NCBI GenBank assembly: GCA_018814965.1
Contig: JAHIYS010000200.1
Span: 1-9,163 of the forward strand
Source of the DNA: Gammaproteobacteria bacterium
GTDB taxonomy: Bacteria; Pseudomonadota; Gammaproteobacteria; UBA9339
Reading direction: 5' to 3'
Length of the DNA: 9,163 nucleotides
Part shown: positions 1 through 5,398 of the stretch, in pieces
How positions within the stretch are numbered: position 1 is the stretch's first letter
Layout: each line of letters begins with the position of its first letter
Position numbers and translations under genes: made by a program
The notes under the pieces: model-generated
What the model was told of the DNA's origin: nothing
Seen by the model: the letters and a program-made list of their open reading frames with translations, nothing else
The model's database searches: none

Positions 1-15
1 ACATCATCATCATTA

Positions 16-819
16 TTACAGCAACATTTGCCATTGTATCTGGTTTTTTTTATCTACTGACCCTTCAATTTTTTTTTCTTTCGTTCCAAACTCTTCAAGT
101 GTATTAACAACACCATTCTTGCTTATCCCTTCACTAGCAGCCAAAAAGAGTCCCTCTCCTAAAGCTTTTGCCGCCATTGGATTTAAAGAATTTAATAATG
201 CTGCACTAACAGTAATAGAAGACAAAAGATGATTATCAGTAATTCCTAAATATATCGCTAAATTGTCAGCCGCACCTAGAGCCCCTCCCACAAGTCCTCC
301 TTTAGGTCCAGCTATTGATTGTCCTGCTACAGCCGAAACAAGAACAGGAATTGCAGGGGTAATTAATCCTAGCTGGTCTTCGGAAACACCACCAGCAAAG
401 AAGAACCCAGCTATAGCTCCAGTCCCCTTACCTAGCAATCCCGGGCTAAATTTATCTCCAAAAGCCGCGCCGAAAATACCCCAAGTTAAATATTTCTTGT
501 CGATATAACCATAATAATTCAAACGCTCTTCAATATATGCAGCAGAAGCTCCTAACAAAGCACAACCTGGACCGCATATCAGCCCCCCAACTAACGCATC
601 AGCGATGCGGACAAAAGCATCATCATGATCATAAATAAATTGGTAAAACATGTCCCCATTATCTCTAAATATAGAAGTTTTTTTACTGCTATTTTCTCTT
701 TGTACCTGCGTGTCATCAGTGGCATACACAATAGAGGATAAAATCAAAGTAATTGAGATTAATGAAACTACTGCGACTGATTTTGTCTGTAAAAAAAGTT
801 TGTTAAGAGAAATCGACAT
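16..819 (-). CDS. Secreted/membrane Gly-Ala-rich protein, paralogue of the N-terminal domain of the neighbouring ABC-like protein
   Basis: I do not recognise a named family. The 267-aa product starts with a basic, then hydrophobic segment ending in ...SSIVYA, a plausible signal peptide with cleavage after residue 33. Residues ~76-112 and ~164-200 are two copies of one motif: GG..-GP-small residues-G..., then an acidic residue, then YGY/LGI and (D)KKYLT or similar. Gly/Ala-rich stretches between them could form membrane hairpins of glycine-zipper type. The last ~40 residues are polar and Lys-rich. Residues ~50-235 align throughout with residues ~70-255 of the 846-aa protein encoded just upstream (for example DKKYLTWGIFGAA against DKRYMTWGLLGAA). 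I chose ATG 819 because GGAG (plus-strand ctcc, 827-830) lies 7 nt upstream; a TTG at 834 is in frame but overlaps the Shine-Dalgarno. The gene lacks the ABC region, so it is either a truncated duplicate or the ancestral single-domain form. Function unknown. Confidence 0.8.
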   Translation of the reverse strand: MSISLNKLFLQTKSVAVVSLISITLILSSIVYATDDTQVQRENSSKKTSIFRDNGDMFYQFIYDHDDAFVRIADALVGGLICGPGCALLGASAAYIEERLNYYGYIDKKYLTWGIFGAAFGDKFSPGLLGKGTGAIAGFFFAGGVSEDQLGLITPAIPVLVSAVAGQSIAGPKGGLVGGALGAADNLAIYLGITDNHLLSSITVSAALLNSLNPMAAKALGEGLFLAASEGISKNGVVNTLEEFGTKEKKIEGSVDKKNQIQWQMLL

Positions 820-883
820 TCTTGTGCTCCACAATTAATCGGTTATATATAATGATGCTTTTATTTAAACATACCCTCTTTTC

Positions 884-900
884 ATTAAGGAATTCTTAAC
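884..900 (-). promoter_or_regulatory. PmrA-box-like direct repeat upstream of the 267-aa gene
   Basis: On the minus strand the site reads GTTAAG-AATTC-CTTAAT, two hexamers 11 nt apart start to start. The established enterobacterial PmrA box is YTTAAK-N5-YTTAAK; only the first base (G for Y) deviates. Its near edge is 64 nt from the ATG at 819. A better-matching site sits at nearly the same distance (62 nt) from the start of the paralogue, which argues against chance. In AT-rich DNA TTAA is common, so binding is inferred, not shown. A possible -10 is TAAAAG 20 nt further down, or TATATA at 32 nt. Confidence 0.4.
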
Positions 901-911
901 TACTAAGAATT
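891..911. repeat. 8-bp perfect inverted repeat overlapping the PmrA-like box
   Basis: AATTCTTA (891-898) and TAAGAATT (904-911) are perfect reverse complements separated by 5 nt. The left arm overlaps the box at 884-900. It could be a dyad operator or a weak AU-rich hairpin. The equivalent dyad is absent upstream of the paralogue, so it is specific to this copy and may be fortuitous. Confidence 0.4.
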
Positions 912-1020
912 AATCTAAATTGTTTATATTTTAGAATAGCATTTTTTAAAGCCATCCCCATTTATATTAAGAAAATATGTTAGAATAAACAAAGCTTAAG
1001 AAGCGTTTCATGATAAAAAG

Positions 1021-1099
1021 GATTAGCTATAGAAATGATTTGCCGTATGGTAACGGATACAAATTAAAATATTTAGCCAAACTTTGACCAATATTGGCA
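1021..1099 (-). repeat. Direct repeat, copy 1 (deoB 3' end relic)
   Basis: This stretch aligns without gaps to 3815-3893 at 63 of 79 positions by hand count. The first 21 positions, which span the deoB stop codon, are identical, and a 16-bp identical block lies at 1079-1094. The segment between is much less similar (10 of 21 at 1042-1062). Both copies have the same orientation and flank the 846-aa ABC-like gene together with its upstream spacer, a unit of about 2.8 kb. Confidence 0.85.
1027..1099 (-). pseudogene. deoB: Fragment of the deoB 3' end (last ~24 codons and stop)
   Basis: Read on the minus strand, the segment encodes ANIGQSLAKYFNL, five variable residues, then GKSFL and a TAG stop. 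That corresponds to residues 374-396 of the intact DeoB in this window, with 17 of 23 residues identical. Upstream of this (beyond 1099) similarity ends abruptly, about 17 nt from the stop of the 846-aa gene. No start or catalytic residues are present, so it cannot function. Several differences in the matching block are synonymous (K, A and L codons), as if the two tails diverged while each was still part of a selected deoB. The variable part (YPLPY) looks to me closer to usual DeoB tails than the intact gene's KLFAC, but that is from memory. Confidence 0.85.
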
Positions 1100-1116
1100 T
1101 ATTTTAATTAATATTA

Positions 1117-3657
1117 TTAATGCATAGTTGTCTTAATATCTTTAACTACAATATTTCTATTAGAAATATAAAGCTCTTGATCGTAGAATCCATCATAATT
1201 ATTATTTTGTGCGTTGTGATCAACAATTATAATCAAGGTCTCAGGTAAGCGATCTTTTAACATTTTCTTGGCTCTCTTTAGGGAATTTTCCGACAAGTTA
1301 TCAAACGTCTCATCTAAGATTAAAATATCAGGTTTCTTTATTATGGCTGAAATCACATCTAACATCCTCATCTCCTCTTTAGTCAACCGATTTTTCCAGT
1401 TTTTCACTATAACATCCAAATTTAAAGCGCCTGAGGTAATAGAAGGAAATTCAATTTCCTGCAATAATCGATTCATCTCTTCGCGTTGCAAAGCATTTAA
1501 CACCAAGTCACTTGGGATTTTGTCAGGATAAGAAATAATTTGTTGCAAAGAATAATCAAAAGAAAAATATTCTTTACCAAAAATAAGAATCTTCGGGTCA
1601 CAATCATTTAATTGAGGGTAAATGATATGGCCAGACCCTCCAATTCCATTTTCTTTTATTCCTTTTATTTTAGATAATAGCGCAGATATTGCCCGGCTAT
1701 CACTACTAATAATGGCATAAGTTTTACCCAAATCAAGTCTAACTTCGCCTTCTGCTTTAATTAATATTAGCTTCTCTTCGCTAACTTCTAAATCCTGCAA
1801 AATTAATTGGTTGCCATATTGGTTTTCTCGATTAATTTTATCAGTAAAATTTTGGGGAAGATGGATTATCCCCTCCACCATAATAAATCTCTGCAAAGCA
1901 GGTTCTATTGACTTTATGTCTAGTGATGAGGTTATTGGAAAAGCGAATAAGTTCTTTGCCTGGTCATTTAGTACTTCGACCTTACTTTTATAGGAAAAAT
2001 CTAGCCTCTTATCAGCAATCTCATTATATATCACACTTCTTGTCGCTAAAAATCTAACCAACAGTTCAACACCGTACCAAGATGTTCTAAGACGATCCCA
2101 TACCCCTTGAATCCCTTTAGCATTTCTTAATTCAGTTGTAATCCTTTGATCAGTTTCTTTAGCAGCTACCAACCCATCTTTTTCGATAATAATGTTGGAA
2201 TTTTCTTCATCATGCTTACGGTTATTCTGCCACTCCGATGTTAGCTCAGTTATTCTTTCTTCATAACTCATACTTTGTGATGCCAGAATCCTGCTAACAA
2301 ATGAAAGCGCTTGCTCACAAAGAGTAGAATAAATCAAAGTGTTCGGGGAATAAACTATTAGCATCATGGTGCCATATATCCCTTGGGTTGCCGCAGATAT
2401 CGCTTTTGTTCCGAATAATGTCCCAGCACCAACCAAAAGTGAGATGTCATTCTGATAATTATCAAGCAAGAGTGTCCCATTATTGTTTTTAAAACGTGAG
2501 ATTACCTCTCCTGAATATACCTCAGTCTTAATTTTATCCTGCAAGGTACATTTGAGTCGATTGTCATAATAAACGTTTATATTATCTTTGATGAAAGGCC
2601 CTATTACATATGGGACTATAAAAATAGCAAACTGAAGAACTTTTTCTTTTATAGCTGGTGGTAATGGTTCACCTCTAACACCCAAAAGCTCAATAACATG
2701 GCTTATACCATTTTGATGCTCCATCAGTTTTAAAGATAAAAGCTGCATCATAAATTGAGAACTAACCATACCTATCGCCTGCTTTTCAAAATGCGACTTT
2801 AGTTGATCTTGGGGAATAAATTTATCATAGGTATCATACAGTTTCTCAACCTTTTTTAATGGGTCTTGGACACTATCTAAAAGCATGGTTTCATAATTTG
2901 CAGCAACCAAACCTAAACCAGCACCAATAAAATTAGATATTGTTGGATTAAAATATGTTGATAATGCTGCAACTCCCATACCTAAATTAGTAGCAGTCAA
3001 ATAATGTTTCTGAGTAAAACCACTCCTAATAGATATTTCATCTAATGTACCCGCAACCCCACCAGCCACCAATCCTGGAGTGCCAAAAACTTTATTCCCG
3101 GCGATAGCAGACACAACAGGAGCAACGAGTGGAGTAATATACTCCGAATGTTGATTAATAACTCCAGTTGGCAGCATGATACCAAGCACTGTTCCTGCCA
3201 GCTTCGACCTCGCGTTGGAAGCTATCATATGACCAGCTGCAGCGCCTAAGAGACCCCAAGTCATATAGCGCTTATCACTATAACCAAAATAAACCAGGCC
3301 CTCGTCAAGAGCCCCAAACACACTGCCAGCAACAGCACCCCGAGGACCACACAAGATTCCACCAACGAACATATCATATAATGGAACCAGTAAATAATTG
3401 TACTTATCAATAAACCTATAGGTAAAATCATAGCAATCATTAATAAAAACAGACTTCTTCTTTACCTGTTCTTGTTTAATATTATTCGAAGATCCAATCT
3501 GCTGAACTGATGGTTTATATTCAATAATTGAAGATTCAACTTGACCAGCATCATCAGCGGCATTAACAATCGAAGTAAATGCTAGAAGAACAGTGAAAAA
3601 TAAAATTGGAACAATAGATTTCATTTCATGAAATATTGTTTTCGAAGATCTGGGCAC
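1117..3657 (-). CDS. Secretory-signal/Gly-rich membrane domain fused to a degenerate SbmA/YddA-type ABC exporter
   Basis: The product is 846 aa counted from GTG 3657. Residues 1-33 form a signal peptide ending SIVNA before ADD. Residues ~98-133 and ~185-221 are two repeats of the domain shared with the 267-aa neighbour. From ~295 to ~550 comes a helical, partly hydrophobic region resembling an ABC exporter membrane domain; LDNYQNDI near 398-405 recalls the DNPDQRI block of the SbmA/YddA/ABCD family. Residues ~610-835 align along their length with that family's nucleotide-binding domain. At the Walker A position the sequence is SSDSRAISA, with Ile657 where Lys should be. The Q-loop Gln is missing, and LTKEE replaces the signature LSGGE/LSLGE. 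Walker B DILILDET (777-784) and H-loop His814 remain. Canonical ATP hydrolysis is therefore unlikely; a regulatory or structural role is possible, as is decay, although the frame is fully open. Substrate unknown. Confidence 0.8.
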   Translation of the reverse strand: MPRSSKTIFHEMKSIVPILFFTVLLAFTSIVNAADDAGQVESSIIEYKPSVQQIGSSNNIKQEQVKKKSVFINDCYDFTYRFIDKYNYLLVPLYDMFVGGILCGPRGAVAGSVFGALDEGLVYFGYSDKRYMTWGLLGAAAGHMIASNARSKLAGTVLGIMLPTGVINQHSEYITPLVAPVVSAIAGNKVFGTPGLVAGGVAGTLDEISIRSGFTQKHYLTATNLGMGVAALSTYFNPTISNFIGAGLGLVAANYETMLLDSVQDPLKKVEKLYDTYDKFIPQDQLKSHFEKQAIGMVSSQFMMQLLSLKLMEHQNGISHVIELLGVRGEPLPPAIKEKVLQFAIFIVPYVIGPFIKDNINVYYDNRLKCTLQDKIKTEVYSGEVISRFKNNNGTLLLDNYQNDISLLVGAGTLFGTKAISAATQGIYGTMMLIVYSPNTLIYSTLCEQALSFVSRILASQSMSYEERITELTSEWQNNRKHDEENSNIIIEKDGLVAAKETDQRITTELRNAKGIQGVWDRLRTSWYGVELLVRFLATRSVIYNEIADKRLDFSYKSKVEVLNDQAKNLFAFPITSSLDIKSIEPALQRFIMVEGIIHLPQNFTDKINRENQYGNQLILQDLEVSEEKLILIKAEGEVRLDLGKTYAIISSDSRAISALLSKIKGIKENGIGGSGHIIYPQLNDCDPKILIFGKEYFSFDYSLQQIISYPDKIPSDLVLNALQREEMNRLLQEIEFPSITSGALNLDVIVKNWKNRLTKEEMRMLDVISAIIKKPDILILDETFDNLSENSLKRAKKMLKDRLPETLIIIVDHNAQNNNYDGFYDQELYISNRNIVVKDIKTTMH

Positions 3658-3664
3658 CAAAACA

Positions 3665-3670
3665 CTCCTT
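3665..3670 (-). promoter_or_regulatory. Shine-Dalgarno that decides a GTG start
   Basis: AAGGAG on the minus strand ends 7 nt before GTG 3657 (and 4 nt before TTG 3660). The in-frame ATG at 3690 has no Shine-Dalgarno and lies upstream of this site; the in-frame ATG at 3624 has only weak upstream purines. Starting at GTG 3657 gives the signal peptide the same length as in the paralogue. Confidence 0.75.
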
Positions 3671-3719
3671 TTCAGATTTATCACATACATAAATAATACT
3701 ATTAATTTATCAACGCTTC

Positions 3720-3736
3720 ATTAAGGAAGGCTTAAA
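3720..3736 (-). promoter_or_regulatory. PmrA-box-like direct repeat upstream of the 846-aa gene
   Basis: The minus strand reads TTTAAG-CCTTC-CTTAAT, an exact fit to YTTAAK-N5-YTTAAK, the PmrA (BasR) consensus. It lies 62 nt from the GTG start, against 64 nt for the matching site of the paralogue, and the block TTCCTTAATGAA is shared by both. A TATTAT hexamer 21 nt downstream could be the -10 element. In Legionella and Coxiella, PmrA controls Dot/Icm secretion genes and effectors; whether that applies here is inference. Confidence 0.5.
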
Positions 3737-3778
3737 AACAAAAAGATCTTGTTAAATTAATTTAGAGGAAGAGTTTTA

Positions 3779-3796
3779 AGCTCATACTCATGAGCT
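3779..3796 (-). terminator. Small hairpin after deoB, possible weak terminator
   Basis: A perfect 7-bp stem (AGCTCAT/ATGAGCT) with a 4-nt loop lies 24 nt downstream of the deoB stop on the minus strand. It is followed by TAAAAC rather than a uridine run, so intrinsic termination would be weak. It may instead protect the deoB mRNA 3' end or be fortuitous. The spacer before the relic at 1021-1099 has no counterpart. Confidence 0.3.
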
Positions 3797-3814
3797 GTAA
3801 GCTTCAACAAATCA

Positions 3815-3893
3815 GATTAGCTATAGAAATGATTTTCCGCAGGCAAATAGCTTTAGATTAAAATACTTGGCTAAACTTTGACCAATATCAGCA
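3815..3893 (-). repeat. Direct repeat, copy 2 (3' end of intact deoB)
   Basis: This is the partner of 1021-1099: the last 24 deoB codons, the stop codon and 6 nt beyond it. Identity drops sharply 6 nt past the stop, so a 21-bp identical core straddles the stop codon in both copies. Such a core resembles what is left when an element recombines into a gene 3' end and restores the reading frame, but no recombinase is present in the window. Confidence 0.85.
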
Positions 3894-5011
3894 AAAGTAT
3901 CCCTTTTACCTATTGAACGGGGCTTGATGTTAGGACCAAAAACCAAAATAGGGATATACTCCCGTGTATGTTCAGTACCCTTAAAAGTTGGATCGCACCC
4001 ATGATCTGCGGTTATTATGGCTATATCATCTGGTTGCATTAATTTCTCAAATTCAGGCAGTTTAAGGTCAAACTTCTCAAGTGCATCAGCATAACCAACA
4101 ACATCTCTGCGATGGCCATATTTCATATCAAAATCAACAAAATTAGCAAAAATCAAAGAGCGATCTGGAGCTTCTTTCAAATTTTTAAAAAGCACCTGAA
4201 ATATCTCATCATGTCCATACGCGCTCATATGTTTACTAATACCACGGTGGGCAAAAATATCCGCCACCTTACCTACAGCAATCACATTGCCACCTGCTGC
4301 TACCAGCTTATCCAACAATGTCAAATCAGGAGGAAATACGGAAAAATCTCGACGATGATCGGTGCGATGGTATTTGCCATTGCTTCCTAAAAACGGCCGG
4401 GCTATTACTCTGCATATCTTGTAGGGCTGGACTAATTTGAAAGCTATCTGACATAGCTCATATAAACGCTCTAAACCAAATAATTCTTCATGAACCGCGA
4501 TTTGAAATACGCTATCAGCTGAAGTATAGCAGATCGGTTTTTCTGTTTTAATATGCTCATCACCTAGGCGATTTATAATTTCGGTACCTGAAGCATGGCA
4601 ATTACCCAAAATACCTGGAAGTTTTGCCTCTTTAACAAAAACGTCCACCAACTCTTCGGGAAAACTGGGATAAGTCGCAGGAAAATAACCCCACTCAAAC
4701 AATACAGGGACCCCAGCAATCTCCCAATGTCCACTCAGGGTATCTTTGCCCAGGCTAATTTCTTTAGCAGAACCATATAACCCTTGTGATTTGAAATCGG
4801 TTTTAAGAGAAGCAGCTGCAGTTAAGCCTAAACGATCTAAATTTGGAATTTGTAATGGACCTTGACGGACGCCAGGTTTGTTAGCAAGACCTAAGGAGCA
4901 ATGCTCTTTAATATGTAAAAAGGTATTAGCACCGCTATCACCAAAATCTGCTGCATCAGGAAGTTCACCAATGCCAAGGGAATCCAATAATAGTATAAAT
5001 GCGCGAGCCAT
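3821..5011 (-). CDS. deoB: Phosphopentomutase
   Basis: DeoB interconverts ribose 1-phosphate and 5-phosphate, and the deoxyribose equivalents, linking nucleoside salvage to central carbon metabolism in the cytoplasm. At 396 aa it is close to the usual ~390-410. The N-terminus MARAFILLLDSLGIG carries the first metal-binding Asp (D10). GKDTLSGHWE (88-97) holds the likely phosphorylated Thr91. VDFDMKYGHRRD supplies D295 and H300, and ADHG..(TE)HTRE supplies D336, H337 and H348, completing the two-metal site of the alkaline phosphatase superfamily. Residues ~100-215 form the family cap domain. The conserved N-terminus fixes the start although there is no clear Shine-Dalgarno. The gene begins 32 nt after the tRNA-Leu 3' end on the same strand and may be co-transcribed with it. 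No other deo gene is nearby. The C-terminal tail LKLFACGKSFL is somewhat atypical, and a relic of a second deoB tail lies 2.8 kb downstream. Confidence 0.97.
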   Translation of the reverse strand: MARAFILLLDSLGIGELPDAADFGDSGANTFLHIKEHCSLGLANKPGVRQGPLQIPNLDRLGLTAAASLKTDFKSQGLYGSAKEISLGKDTLSGHWEIAGVPVLFEWGYFPATYPSFPEELVDVFVKEAKLPGILGNCHASGTEIINRLGDEHIKTEKPICYTSADSVFQIAVHEELFGLERLYELCQIAFKLVQPYKICRVIARPFLGSNGKYHRTDHRRDFSVFPPDLTLLDKLVAAGGNVIAVGKVADIFAHRGISKHMSAYGHDEIFQVLFKNLKEAPDRSLIFANFVDFDMKYGHRRDVVGYADALEKFDLKLPEFEKLMQPDDIAIITADHGCDPTFKGTEHTREYIPILVFGPNIKPRSIGKRDTFADIGQSLAKYFNLKLFACGKSFL

Positions 5012-5043
5012 ATGAATGTTTTAAAAATGGGATATATAAAAAA

Positions 5044-5127
5044 TACCGAGGGTCGGAATCGAACCGACACGATGTTGCCATCACCAAATTTTGAGTCTGG
5101 CGCGTCTACCAGTTCCGCCACCCCGGC
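5044..5127 (-). tRNA. tRNA-Leu (anticodon CAA)
   Basis: An 84-nt class II tRNA folds cleanly. The acceptor stem is GCCGGGG/CCTCGGT (two G-U pairs) and the D stem is GCG/CGC around GAACTGGTAGA. The anticodon stem CCAGA/TTTGG carries loop CTCAAAA with CAA at 5091-5093. The long variable arm GATG-GCAA-CATC and the T stem GTCGG/CCGAC with loop TTCGATT complete the fold. The discriminator is A, as expected for leucine. CAA reads UUG codons. The 3' CCA is not encoded (TTT follows the discriminator), so it must be added by the CCA-adding enzyme. Confidence 0.96.
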
Positions 5128-5138
5128 ACCAAGCCAAT

Positions 5139-5167
5139 ATTTAAACAAAAAAAAGGTATTTACACAA
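5139..5167 (-). promoter_or_regulatory. Candidate promoter for tRNA-Leu
   Basis: On the minus strand TTGTGT (plus 5162-5167) and TTAAAT (plus 5139-5144) are 17 nt apart, which would start transcription a few bases before the tRNA 5' end at 5127. Neither hexamer is strong and the region is very AT-rich, so this is only a candidate. The rest of 5168-5398 shows nothing I can support. Confidence 0.25.
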
Positions 5168-5398
5168 GATAATAATATGATTTGATTGATATCTTTTTAG
5201 ATTAGTTTTCCCTATGAAGAATGAGAGGTTTTAAAATAAAACTTTAACGGTTTACTTAAAAACCAAGTTTTTCTATGGGTTGGAATAGATTAAAATACTA
5301 TCCATATAGTCAAGTTTTGCTGGCTTTATAATGTGATTAATACAACCAAACAATAGATTATTATTAACCTTTAAAGCCTAAATTACATTCAAAAACAA

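Noticed and set aside
263..508. Plus-strand frames antisense to the membrane genes, deoB, rseP and yiaD
   Set aside because: They lack start signals and their residues simply mirror the Gly/Ala-rich or conserved codons of the opposite strand; the real genes are well supported.
1107..1121. Perfect AT palindrome over the stop codon of the 846-aa gene, next to the deoB relic
   Set aside because: It is made only of A and T, low complexity; not enough to call a recombination site or terminator.
3815..5127. Genomic island attached at tRNA-Leu
   Set aside because: The repeats flank the deoB 3' end, not the tRNA 3' end, and no integrase or second tRNA fragment is present.
4891..5148. An 85-codon minus-strand frame spanning the tRNA and the start of deoB
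   Set aside because: Its codons run through the tRNA-Leu (translated acceptor and anticodon arms) and then out of frame into deoB; not a protein gene.
5258..5283. CCAA...TTGG followed by TTTTT on the minus strand as an rseP terminator
   Set aside because: A 4-bp stem with a 13-nt loop is too weak, and such patterns are common in AT-rich DNA.
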